Program-made: the position numbers and the translations under genes | Notes under the pieces: generated by a model | Database searches by the model: none | Seen by the model: the letters and a program-made list of their open reading frames with translations, nothing else | Told to the model about the DNA's origin: nothing | NCBI GenBank assembly: GCA_007130125.1 | Contig: SLSZ01000122.1 | Span: forward strand, 1-39,657 | Source: Bacteroidales bacterium | Lineage (GTDB): Bacteria; Bacteroidota; Bacteroidia; Bacteroidales; UBA7960 | Length of the DNA: 39,657 nucleotides | Direction: 5' to 3' | Part shown: positions 26,690 through 34,960 of the stretch, piece after piece | Position numbering within the stretch: the stretch's first letter is position 1 | Layout of the letters: the number at the start of each line of letters is the position of its first letter

Positions 26690-27538
26690 TTATTTGTCAA
26701 TAAAAAACTTCCCCAGCTCTACATTTCCTGTTTGAATAAAATCAGGACCCCAGCTCAAAGCACGTTTAAAATCTTCTTCGGTGTAAATAGTCCACAATTG
26801 TATTTTTAGTCCTTTTTGCCGGGCTAATTTGATATTTTCAGCGGTCAGATCCTGATCGCCAAAATTGTAAGATATTCCATGATATGATTTGGTTAATGCG
26901 AGTTCCATTCTTTCTTTGAAGTTGCTATACCCAAGCAAAAAACATTTTGTTTGAGGCTCTAGTGAAATTATTTTATCAAGAAAATATGTATAATCTGTTT
27001 CAACCATAACACATTCATTCACATCATATTCGTTTAATAAGCCACTGAGGCTGTGAGCCAACATATCGAAATATTCTCTTGGAGCATTGTCGTTATCAAA
27101 GCAGTTGTTGGGAAAATGGCCTTTTACATCAAGTGACACAACGGGCTTTTTCTCCATTTGTGTAATCAGTTCAAATATTTCCTCAAGCTTTGTAAACGTA
27201 AAGAGTGTGTCTTGTTTGGCTATTTCTATAAGCTCTTCATCTGATGCTTGTGGTATGCATGTTAGTTTTAAATCATTTTCAGGCAGCCCGGCATCATGAT
27301 ACAGCCATATTGTGCCGTCTTTACTGCATTGAATGTCTATTTCGGCACCATGCAATTTTTGAAATGCATTTTTTACCGAATGGTAGGTGTTTTCCTGGTA
27401 GCCGGAGAAAGTATTAGCGCCACTTCCCCGATGGCCGAGTATTTTGGTTTCAGCCGGAGGGAGCTCTTCGTGTTGCTCCTCTGCACATGATGGAATAAAT
27501 AGCATCAAAACAATTAAATATTTGAGTTTTTTAATCAC
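26690..27538 (-). CDS. Glycerophosphodiester phosphodiesterase family lipoprotein
   Basis: The 282-residue protein has a lipoprotein signal with lipobox IPSC (C18). The GDPD TIM-barrel motifs are intact: GHRGSGANTF (H36, R37), YQENT (E49, N50), GAEIDIQCSKDGTIWLYHD (E66, D68, H81, D82), and late LKIQLWTIYTEEDFKRAL and GPDFIQTGN. These enzymes release an alcohol from glycerophosphodiesters, giving glycerol-3-phosphate. The start is a GTG that overlaps the LtaS-like stop by 8 nt (GTGATTAA), a strong sign of translational coupling. That places a periplasmic phosphodiesterase with a phosphoglycerol transferase-type enzyme in one operon. Substrate is inferred. Confidence 0.87.
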   Translation of the reverse strand: MIKKLKYLIVLMLFIPSCAEEQHEELPPAETKILGHRGSGANTFSGYQENTYHSVKNAFQKLHGAEIDIQCSKDGTIWLYHDAGLPENDLKLTCIPQASDEELIEIAKQDTLFTFTKLEEIFELITQMEKKPVVSLDVKGHFPNNCFDNDNAPREYFDMLAHSLSGLLNEYDVNECVMVETDYTYFLDKIISLEPQTKCFLLGYSNFKERMELALTKSYHGISYNFGDQDLTAENIKLARQKGLKIQLWTIYTEEDFKRALSWGPDFIQTGNVELGKFFIDK

Positions 27539-29549
27539 GGCTTCTTTGTGTCAAAGGTTTGTAAACAGAGTTGGAATGGCAAACATAGTCGTTAAGAATA
27601 TTAAAGTATTTAAGAGCCTTTTTCATTTTGGATAGTACTTTTTTGTTTGAATAAGGGGCGATGTTCATATTTTTGTTAACAACAAACAGTCTTCCCTCCG
27701 AAAGGAAGTATTTCCCCCAGAGCAGTTCATCTATATTTCGGTTAACACGCATTAATGGTATAAACCTATTGCTTTGAAATGCGCTGCTTGTATTGATTGG
27801 ATGGCCTAACCAATGAACCCATTGTGGTGTTTCCAGATTAAACTGCTTACTCATCATACTCAACAGGGTAGGGGTTATATCAGCAGTTGATGAAATTGAT
27901 GGAAATGTTTTGGATTCTTTCAGCATAGGCGAATAAATGATCAAAGGAACATGATATTTTTCTAAAGGATTATAACTGTGTAAAGGCATATGGTGGTCGC
28001 CATATATAAAAAAGATGGTGTTGTCAAATTCCGGCCTTTGCTTATAATTATAGAAAAATTGCCGAATAGCATCGTCAGCGTATAAAATAGTGGAGAACTG
28101 AGCTTTGCGATGCTGATAAAAACTTCTTTCTTCGTCAGAAATATTTAACAGCTCCAGGTGGTTGTAAAAAACTTCTTCCCAATGTTCCGGTGAAGGGGGC
28201 AAAAAGGGGTCATGCATGCTTAATGTCATATAAATGTCGAGCCGTGGTTGATAAGGCATAGAGTCAAGTATCTCCAAAGACCTCTGATATACGGCGTGGT
28301 CGGGATAGCCCCATGTGAAGCCATCTTCAAGGCTGTCAATCTTTGTGTACTCTTTTCCAAAACCATTGATATCAAGAATGAAGTCTACTCCTATTTCATT
28401 GAGAAAAACTTCTTTATAATCAAAATATGCCCATCCGCCATAAAAAAAGTTGTTGCGATAACCTGTGTGGCTTAAAAGTTCATGCAGTGAAAGGAAGTCG
28501 GGGTATGGCTCCTCCTCAATTATACTCATAAAGCCTTTGTCACCATAAGGTAAAGATGCAAAGGAAGAGGGTAAAACGTTAAATGTTCTTTCGGAAGTTG
28601 AAAGGAAATTGCTCCAGTATAGACTATTTTTTGCCAGGGAGTCCAAAAAAGGAGTAAAGCTGCCCCAGCCGGCATCTGGGCCGGAAAAGTTTCTGTCCAG
28701 GCTTTCAACGATCAAAAAAACAAAATTTGGTTTATCTTCATTGAAATCAAAATATTGGCCAATAACATCTGCATCATTGTTTGCTCTCATAAACGGAAGC
28801 TGGGGGTTGAGGTAATCATGATGGTCAACCAGCTCATGATACTTGCTTGCTATAGCCGTAATATCATAGTCGGAAAAGTGAAGGCCGTTTTTGTAGTTTA
28901 GTATAAGCTGTTTGGAAAGGTAAGAGGTCTTGTTTACGCGCTTATAAAAATCATGGTTTTGATCAAATTTTCTTATGTCGGGAGTGATGTTGTTAAAAAA
29001 GAGAACGAATACCAGGAATGGTAAAAACACCGGAATATTAGCCTTTGGAGGACAGTTTAATTTTTCTATTAAAACCAATGGTAGCGCAATGGATGTAAAA
29101 ACCACCAGCAAAAACTTTAAAATTTGCCCAATGCCTAAACCCGCAGATGAGCCAGCAATGTATAATATGTCGGAAACAGGATATATCAAAAGTGAATGAT
29201 CTAGTGGAATAAGGGTTACAAGATAGTATTCTGATAATGACAACGTCAGCAAAGAAAGAATTGCGACAGAGATAATTGAGAATATTAAAGCCGGCTTATG
29301 AAACTTGCGCGGTAATAATAAAAACAGCAGTATCAAAACTACGCCAATCAGTCCGGCAAATAAAAAATCATATCGTATACCTGAGAAATAATCGGAAAAA
29401 CCGGCAACTGTAAATTGTGATGAAAATGAAAAGTATTCAAAAGTCCTTATTAGTATGAAAACAAAGACTAATGACCATGTAATCTTTACGGGATATTCAA
29501 TTTTGTGTAAAAGGGATTCTGTTTTTTTTAAAAAACTTTCTTTTTTCAT
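27531..29549 (-). CDS. LtaS-like membrane sulfatase/phosphoglycerol transferase
   Basis: The 672-residue protein has about five N-terminal membrane segments (roughly 22-40, 62-79, 87-107, 118-140, 145-160, with one more near 172-187). A large alkaline-phosphatase-fold extracytoplasmic domain follows. Its metal and nucleophile sites match the LtaS/OpgB family: LIVESLDRN with E282, STSERTFNVLPSS with candidate nucleophile T322, and FFIYGDHHMPL late in the domain. Gram-positive LtaS builds lipoteichoic acid from phosphatidylglycerol; in Gram-negative bacteria relatives add phosphoglycerol or phosphoethanolamine to surface glycans. The exact acceptor is unknown. It lies 26 bp after tilS and overlaps the GDPD gene. 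Confidence 0.88.
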   Translation of the reverse strand: MKKESFLKKTESLLHKIEYPVKITWSLVFVFILIRTFEYFSFSSQFTVAGFSDYFSGIRYDFLFAGLIGVVLILLFLLLPRKFHKPALIFSIISVAILSLLTLSLSEYYLVTLIPLDHSLLIYPVSDILYIAGSSAGLGIGQILKFLLVVFTSIALPLVLIEKLNCPPKANIPVFLPFLVFVLFFNNITPDIRKFDQNHDFYKRVNKTSYLSKQLILNYKNGLHFSDYDITAIASKYHELVDHHDYLNPQLPFMRANNDADVIGQYFDFNEDKPNFVFLIVESLDRNFSGPDAGWGSFTPFLDSLAKNSLYWSNFLSTSERTFNVLPSSFASLPYGDKGFMSIIEEEPYPDFLSLHELLSHTGYRNNFFYGGWAYFDYKEVFLNEIGVDFILDINGFGKEYTKIDSLEDGFTWGYPDHAVYQRSLEILDSMPYQPRLDIYMTLSMHDPFLPPSPEHWEEVFYNHLELLNISDEERSFYQHRKAQFSTILYADDAIRQFFYNYKQRPEFDNTIFFIYGDHHMPLHSYNPLEKYHVPLIIYSPMLKESKTFPSISSTADITPTLLSMMSKQFNLETPQWVHWLGHPINTSSAFQSNRFIPLMRVNRNIDELLWGKYFLSEGRLFVVNKNMNIAPYSNKKVLSKMKKALKYFNILNDYVCHSNSVYKPLTQRSRD

Positions 29550-29575
29550 CTGGTAAAACTTTGACTACAAACTTC

Positions 29576-30910
29576 TTAAACTGCAAATTTAACATAAAAA
29601 CAACGTTTACTTGAATTATCAATTTTAAAACGTTCATCAATTCTGTATCCCGCAATCCAAACTATGTTTTCGCCCGAACACAGCACATAAATATTGTCTT
29701 TTTGATCTATTGAGACTTTTTTGTCAATCAAAAAGTCGCTTACTTTTTTCTTTCCACCCATACCAAGCGGCTGAAATATGTCTCCCTGCTCCCATTGTCT
29801 CAGCTTGAGCGGGAATTGCAGCTTGTCGTAGTCGAGAAAGGCACAATCTTCTGTTTTAGGAAAAGTTAGTTGATCTGTTATATCAAATACTTCTGTTTTT
29901 AAATATATGTTGTTTAGCTTATAACTGCCGGGCTCATTTCCAATAAATATGTTTTCAGGAAATGTTTTGCTTTTTTTTGGGAATAGAATAAAGCAATCAC
30001 GGTCTTTAACCAAACAATATTCTTTTGCATAAAATATTTTGCCGGGCTGTTTTTCAAAAGAAGCCACAATGTCTGTAGTTGTGGCGCTGTTGAATCCATA
30101 ATTTCTTAATAACTCAAAGAGAACTGTTTCAGGATGTTTTAGTTGCTTTAACTTCTTTAATGGTAATAAAAACCGTCCATGATCTTCAATTATAAGCCCT
30201 TTCTTTTTTTCTTCGATATATTTCATGAAGCATTGGTAAGGCAGTTCAATATTTTCGAAAAATTCTTTAAAGCTTTTCCTGAAGTCAGGGTTGATTTTTT
30301 CAAAAGCAGGGATAACTATATTTCTTAGCTGGTTACGGATGTATTTATTTTCTTTGTTGCTGAGGTCTTCACGGTAGGTTAACTTGTGTTTTTCAATATA
30401 TTGTTCAATATCGCATTTGGTTGCAAACAAAAGGGGACGTATAACATTCTTGTTCTTTACCGGTATTCCTTTTAAACCATGCACTCCTGTTCCCCTAAGC
30501 AAGTTAATAAGCAATGTTTCAATGTTGTCGTCATGATGGTGGGCGGTAGCTATGAGGTCGAAGTTGTTTTTTAACCTGACTTGTTCAAGCCATTCATACC
30601 GGATTCTTCTGGCAGTCATTTGAACAGACTCTCCGGCAGCTTCTGACTGTTCGGTTGTATTAAATGATTTTGAAAAGAATGGCACTGAAAGTTTTTCGGA
30701 TAGTTTTTTTACAAAAGCCTCATCTTTATCGGAGTCAGCCCCGCGCAGCTTAAAATTGCAATGAGCTATAGCAAATTTAAATCCTGCATCTTTAAACAGG
30801 TAAACCATAGCCACAGAATCCATCCCCCCGCTAACAGCCAGCAAAACACTTTGCCCTGGTTTTACCAGGTTTTGTTGTTCAATAAATGATATGAATTGTT
30901 TCTGTAGCAT
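29576..30910 (-). CDS. tilS: tRNA(Ile)-lysidine synthetase
   Basis: From the ATG at 30910 (an in-frame TTG sits one codon earlier) the protein has 444 residues. It converts C34 of the CAU-anticodon tRNA(Ile) to lysidine so that AUA is read as isoleucine. The PP-loop SGGMDS (27-32) lies in SVLLAVSGGMDSVAMVYLF. HCNFKLRGADSDKDEAFVKKL, ATAHHHDDNIETLLINLLRGTGVHGLKGIP and RNQLRNIVIPAFEKINP match the N-terminal ATPase domain. The C-terminal domain has the conserved LKLRQWEQGDIFQPLGMGGKKKVSDFLIDKK. The gene is followed by the LtaS-like gene. A palindromic repeat lies 17 bp upstream of the start. Confidence 0.95.
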   Translation of the reverse strand: MLQKQFISFIEQQNLVKPGQSVLLAVSGGMDSVAMVYLFKDAGFKFAIAHCNFKLRGADSDKDEAFVKKLSEKLSVPFFSKSFNTTEQSEAAGESVQMTARRIRYEWLEQVRLKNNFDLIATAHHHDDNIETLLINLLRGTGVHGLKGIPVKNKNVIRPLLFATKCDIEQYIEKHKLTYREDLSNKENKYIRNQLRNIVIPAFEKINPDFRKSFKEFFENIELPYQCFMKYIEEKKKGLIIEDHGRFLLPLKKLKQLKHPETVLFELLRNYGFNSATTTDIVASFEKQPGKIFYAKEYCLVKDRDCFILFPKKSKTFPENIFIGNEPGSYKLNNIYLKTEVFDITDQLTFPKTEDCAFLDYDKLQFPLKLRQWEQGDIFQPLGMGGKKKVSDFLIDKKVSIDQKDNIYVLCSGENIVWIAGYRIDERFKIDNSSKRCFYVKFAV

Positions 30911-30926
30911 CAAATAAGATTGATTG

Positions 30927-30997
30927 GAACACTGATGACGCGGATATAACTGATATACACTGATTTTTATCTGCGATTATCCGCCATATCCGTGTTC
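30927..30997. repeat. 71-bp imperfect palindromic repeat upstream of tilS
   Basis: The left end GAACACTGATGACGCGGATA is mirrored at the right end by a sequence whose reverse complement starts GAACACGGATATGGCGGATA, so the element is an inverted repeat of about 20-bp arms. Between them lie further TGAT/GATA steps. It nearly fills the gap between the unknown envelope gene stop (31006) and the tilS start. A half copy occurs at 22840. Similar GAACACGGATGAC elements are, as I recall, dispersed in many bacterial genomes. Confidence 0.7.
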
Positions 30998-31005
30998 TAT
31001 TAAAA

Positions 31006-33363
31006 TCAAAACTGCAACCTTATCCCCGGCCCAAAGATTGCAAAAAAGTCGCCTTCACTCAACAGGTATCCAACACCGAGGTATATTGGGAAGCTGAATT
31101 TTGCGCCTGTTCTTACCGGTTCCAGTGAGCCTATAACAACGACACCTATGTCGCGACGTATATCTGGTGATTCTCTGAAATTAAAGGCGTTCAACGCAAT
31201 AAATCCCGCACCAATTTTGTATGGCCTTTTTTGGCCTATTCTTTGCGGGTCATAAAAGCTTATTTCGGCAAGCACGCTGGTGCTTATGCCTGAAAGGTTT
31301 CCAATGCCGGGTTGTTTAAATTCTTTGACAAGCAAGCCTGTAGGGAAGCTTACCATAATATCAAAACTGCTTGTACGTTCAATGAAAATGTTAGCTTTTC
31401 TTTCCTGTACAGGAGCATTGTATCTGTTCTCGTTGTGTTTTACTGTTATTTGGATCTGTGAGAAAGCATCCAAAAGATAAGTGTTACGTAATAAGTGATC
31501 GTTAAGCCTTATAACATTTTGGTTACAATCATCTTGTGAGTAAAAAGCATGACGCGGAGAACTTTCTCCGGGGCAAACAACTATATTTGAAATGGTTTGT
31601 ATATCCAACAGGTTGTTGTTATCGTCAAGGATTCGCACTTCCATATTAATGTATTGTTTGCCATGAAGGCGCCCGTCTTTATCTATTTTATCAGCGTCAA
31701 AAAGAATGTTAACATCTTTAATGGTTTCAGAGTAAAACACCGGCCTGTTGAAGTGCTCGTTGGTTATGGGTATATCTTCTTCTCCATAGTTTATCAAAAC
31801 GAAGTCCAGGTCTGCCGGCCGCTGATATTCCCTGACCCTGAGCTGATGCTGGGTTATTTCATTGTTCAGGAATATCATTATTTGCCTTCGTGTTATGTTG
31901 ACAGGAACTTCAACTTCATAGAACTTTACCCTGTCGCTTATACGTTCACTGTCTTTTTCCTGTTGGCAGCCGTCAAACTTAATATCAACATCCAAAAGTC
32001 CATTGCCTTCTACTTTTACTTCAATTTTTTCTCCCGGGTATACGTTGAGGTTGGAAGTCCAGTCCTGGCCTTCGCGCATAATTTCTATGTTTGTAATCTC
32101 CGGCCTGCTGATGATGTTGAAGTTGGTCATTGCGAGTGTTTGCCGCCCATCTTTGATATACAAGTATCCGTCCGTAGTTCTGTGAAATTCATAAGGCCTG
32201 ATTTCAGCCAGTATTTTGTTGTCTGTGGTAAATGATTTTACGTGTAGTTCTGCAATAAGAGTGCCGCCCGGTTCTTGCTGGTTTTCTATGCGGTATGTTT
32301 GCCTGAGTTGCAGGCCGCTAAGATAGTCCATCCTGACATCTTCACCCCGCCTGCGCCCCTCATCATAGAAGATGTATTCTTTGTCAATATTTACAAACGG
32401 CAGGCGGCTGGGTTTAACATTGAACAGCAGATCAATAGTGTCAAGTTTATGTGTAACTTCACCTTCTTCATTTACCCATGGGCTAATAGTCTCAAGGGCT
32501 AACGGCAGCTTCTGGTCACCCGTGGATAAAGCTTTGACAAAAAGCCTCAGGTTTGAACCCGACCTTGTAATACGATATTCAAAATCGTCGTATGTCTTCC
32601 ACTCCCCGGTTGCTCGGATATTAAATATGTTATTGGCAGGAAGATCAACAGCTTTTTCTTCCCCCCGGAAAAGCTCAATGGGTTCACGATCATAAATGAC
32701 GGAAGGAATATAGTATGGATAAAGCTTTATCTCCCGGTTTTCAGTTTCTCCGGCAAAATTTTGAAAAGAGAGAATTAATGAAGGATATTCTATATCTCTC
32801 AGGTTGTTGAACCTGATGCGTGCCCTGTGGTATTCATTATTTAAAAACACCAGGGAGTCTATAATTTCAAAATCAGCTGAGGGAATAATCCTTAAATTTT
32901 CAAGCGGTAACCCTTCTTTCTCGGGATATATTCTTACCTCTGCAATGGGCTGGTCATGAGTTACACGAAAGAACAAGAATTTTTCATCGTCATATTCCAA
33001 TCCATCGCGTAAATAAAAATAATCTACGTTGTTGACCCTGAAAGCAACATCGTCAAAGTCAAAAGAAGTTGTTTGATAGTGCTCTTCTACCAAACTAGCT
33101 TCCCGGGCTATCTCTTCCAATAATTCAAAATCCTCTTCCTGCAAATCCAACTCAAAGAGAGGTTCTTTTTCCGGTTCATGAACTTCCCCGGCTTCAATCT
33201 TTTCTAAATCCTCTTCAGGTCCAACCTTCTCTATTGTGTCAGATATTGCAGTATTTTTATTGCTTTCATTATCTTGAACAATGCTGTTTTGAGAAAACAG
33301 TGCAATTGGAAACACTACAAGCAAAATAAAGGGTAAAAAGCTTCTGAGTTTGTTTTTATTCAT
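31006..33363 (-). CDS. Large unrecognised envelope protein with acidic N-terminus and possible C-terminal beta-barrel
   Basis: From the ATG at 33363 (a TTG three codons earlier is less likely) this is 785 residues. A signal peptide ends near IALFSQ. Residues about 25-90 are strongly acidic (runs such as GPEEDLEKIEAGEVHEPEKE). The middle, to about 650, is beta-rich with Ig-like stretches, including LNVYPGEKIEVKVEGNGLLDVDIKFDG and CPGESSPRHAFYSQDDCNQN. The last about 130 residues alternate polar and hydrophobic positions (FSFPIYLGVGYLLSEGDFFAIFGPGIRLQF) and end in Phe, as outer-membrane barrels do. I do not recognise a family. I considered the T9SS plug family (DUF5103), but the start pattern does not fit. 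An outer-membrane location is inferred. Confidence 0.7.
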   Translation of the reverse strand: MNKNKLRSFLPFILLVVFPIALFSQNSIVQDNESNKNTAISDTIEKVGPEEDLEKIEAGEVHEPEKEPLFELDLQEEDFELLEEIAREASLVEEHYQTTSFDFDDVAFRVNNVDYFYLRDGLEYDDEKFLFFRVTHDQPIAEVRIYPEKEGLPLENLRIIPSADFEIIDSLVFLNNEYHRARIRFNNLRDIEYPSLILSFQNFAGETENREIKLYPYYIPSVIYDREPIELFRGEEKAVDLPANNIFNIRATGEWKTYDDFEYRITRSGSNLRLFVKALSTGDQKLPLALETISPWVNEEGEVTHKLDTIDLLFNVKPSRLPFVNIDKEYIFYDEGRRRGEDVRMDYLSGLQLRQTYRIENQQEPGGTLIAELHVKSFTTDNKILAEIRPYEFHRTTDGYLYIKDGRQTLAMTNFNIISRPEITNIEIMREGQDWTSNLNVYPGEKIEVKVEGNGLLDVDIKFDGCQQEKDSERISDRVKFYEVEVPVNITRRQIMIFLNNEITQHQLRVREYQRPADLDFVLINYGEEDIPITNEHFNRPVFYSETIKDVNILFDADKIDKDGRLHGKQYINMEVRILDDNNNLLDIQTISNIVVCPGESSPRHAFYSQDDCNQNVIRLNDHLLRNTYLLDAFSQIQITVKHNENRYNAPVQERKANIFIERTSSFDIMVSFPTGLLVKEFKQPGIGNLSGISTSVLAEISFYDPQRIGQKRPYKIGAGFIALNAFNFRESPDIRRDIGVVVIGSLEPVRTGAKFSFPIYLGVGYLLSEGDFFAIFGPGIRLQF

Positions 33364-33605
33364 TTCGTACAAGTTTTAAATCAAAAACATAAATGTTATA
33401 TGGTATAAAATAGACGGTTTTTTGATATTGTTTATTATTAAACAAATTAAAACACAGTATGTGTATAACACCCTGGTGCAAAATTATTAAAATAGTTTTG
33501 TTTTTTACTGTAACAAATTTGCAGTATATCCGTCTTAGGTTTAACTAATCAGATGGAAACAAGAGAAATAAACAAATAATTGTAAATTAAAAAATCTTAA
33601 AAGCC

Positions 33606-33932
33606 ATGAAAACAAAAATGACCACTATTATTGCGATGCTCTTATTTGTTATGCCTTTGTCAGCCAATGGTGATAAACCGTTTTTTACAATGAAGATATC
33701 AACATTTGGAGAAAAAACCCTGGAGGTAATTGTATTGGTTGAGGAAACTGTTAATGATATTGACCTTGATCTGTCCGCAATATTTAAGGAGATTAAACAG
33801 GATGAAGAGAATATTGAAAGGCGTAATGTTGACATTACCGACATATATTATGAAGAACCGGTGGTTGATGATTTTGGCATTGATACAAGAGCTATTTATG
33901 AGGAGATTATTAAGGAAGAGAAAATAAAATGA
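33606..33932 (+). CDS. Small secreted acidic protein with an internal repeat
   Basis: This 108-residue protein starts with a type I signal peptide (MKTKMTTIIAMLLFVMPLSA, then NG). The mature part is very acidic. An internal repeat is visible: DLSAIFKEIKQDEE (about residues 57-70) and DTRAIYEEIIKEEK (about 93-106), both with the pattern D-x-x-A-I-(F/Y)-x-E-I-x-(K/Q)-(D/E)-E. No family is recognised. It stands alone between two minus-strand genes, divergent from the large envelope gene (233-242 bp gap in which I see no clear promoter) and convergent with the MocA-like gene (108 bp, no clear terminator). Confidence 0.6.
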   Translation: MKTKMTTIIAMLLFVMPLSANGDKPFFTMKISTFGEKTLEVIVLVEETVNDIDLDLSAIFKEIKQDEENIERRNVDITDIYYEEPVVDDFGIDTRAIYEEIIKEEKIK

Positions 33933-34040
33933 ATGATTTTTAAACCCCAGGCCTGAATCATAAAACCCCCGGCAAAAAAGTATTAAAACAGAAGCGAAAG
34001 AAGCTTTTCTCAAAGTTCCTGCCAAGCCGGCGCAACAATT

Positions 34041-34622
34041 TTAGAAATACTTATTGTAATCTTCCATGGTATTGATATTTGCCAGAATTTTTTGATTGTT
34101 CACGGGCAGGGTTCTTTTTTTAAAATTTTTGAGCAGGTCTCTTAAGACAAAATCTTTCTCTTCACGAACGAGGATTTCTTTAATAACATTATGTGAAATT
34201 AGAACCGGATGCCCTCCTTCACCTTGATATTGAGGTGAAACACAGTCATAATCTTTTAGGTTTTCTAACATTAGTTTTAATATATCGGTAGTTATAAATG
34301 GGTTATCAACATTTTGAATGAACACCTTTTCATTTCCCGGAATATGTTTTAAACCCAGTGAGATGGAATAAGACCTTCCCCGTTCCGGAAACATGTTAGT
34401 TATAACCATAACCTCATTTGATAAGTGAGGCAGGTTTTTTTGGAAAAACTTTACCCCTTCAGCGTTTAGTACTACAATGATTTTTTTACATCCAAGACTT
34501 TTGTATTGACTTACCAACCTTTCAACAAAAGTTGATTTTTCGTTAAATTTAAGTGCAAACTTATGTTTTCTAATGCGGCTTGAATAGCCCGCTGCAAGAA
34601 TTAGTACCGAAGGCTTATGCAT
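34041..34622 (-). CDS. MocA/MobA-like nucleotidyltransferase
   Basis: The 193-residue protein has the MobA-like NTP-transferase plan: ILAAGYSSRIRKHKFALKF (nucleotide-binding loop, about 8-26), VFIQNVDNPFITTDILKLM with the metal-binding Asp, GGHPVLIS, and C-terminal LANINTMEDYNKYF. The last two are typical of MocA/MobA, which attach CMP or GMP to molybdopterin. The loop differs from the LAAGxSxRMGxxK consensus: the usual MG after the Arg is IR here. It is divergent from the YgfK-type gene. In E. coli the mocA and ygfK genes belong to the same molybdenum-hydroxylase region, so the association supports the assignment. Whether it uses CTP cannot be decided here. Confidence 0.78.
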   Translation of the reverse strand: MHKPSVLILAAGYSSRIRKHKFALKFNEKSTFVERLVSQYKSLGCKKIIVVLNAEGVKFFQKNLPHLSNEVMVITNMFPERGRSYSISLGLKHIPGNEKVFIQNVDNPFITTDILKLMLENLKDYDCVSPQYQGEGGHPVLISHNVIKEILVREEKDFVLRDLLKNFKKRTLPVNNQKILANINTMEDYNKYF

Positions 34623-34960
34623 ACTGGTGGTTTTAAAGTTTGCAAGTTACTAAGAAATATTTATACCAATTTATACCAAAGCTCAAAATGCACCCTGTCA
34701 AAACAAAAACATTTAACAGAACAAGTTTTGGTTTTTTAGCTTTGAGTTTATTTTGAACCTGGGGTTTTGAGCTTTATCCAGGAAATTAAAACCACAGTTG
34801 CTCCCGGGCTATGCTTCCATTTTACCCTGACCTTTGTTTTAAGTCTTGTTGTAAAATCCGGCTATTACACTTTTATCAGATTAGTCGGTTCACGACGAGC
34901 AAAATTCGATTATTTTCCAAACTTTATTACCTTAGCTTTTAAAATTAAAATAAACAGAAT
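34623..34960. other. 338 bp divergent region between mocA-like and ygfK
   Basis: The region is AT-rich. It contains a 10-bp tandem repeat TTATACCAAT/TTATACCAAA at 34661-34680, near the mocA-like start, which could be a paired binding site. A -7-like box for ygfK lies at 34928. An open frame across 34767-35003 has no recognisable features and runs into ygfK in another frame; I do not count it as a gene. Confidence 0.4.
34928..34935 (+). promoter_or_regulatory. Candidate -7 box for ygfK
   Basis: TACCTTAG differs at one position from TAnnTTTG and lies 25 bp before the ygfK ATG. The -33 region (ATTCG near 34904) is a poor match, so this is tentative. Confidence 0.3.

Noticed and set aside
31597-32235. 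Long open frame (212 codons) on the plus strand inside the large envelope gene
   Set aside because: It is antisense to a gene with a signal peptide and consistent domain structure, and its translation has the low-complexity Tyr/Phe/Val look of a reverse-frame shadow.
31006-33363. Possible assignment to the T9SS plug family (DUF5103)
   Set aside because: Residues near the N-terminus lack the pattern I associate with that family and the protein is longer. I left it unnamed.
33933-34040. Possible bidirectional terminator between the small secreted gene and the mocA-like gene
   Set aside because: I could not find a stem with perfect arms followed by a T-run; AAGC/GCTT pairs are short and irregular.
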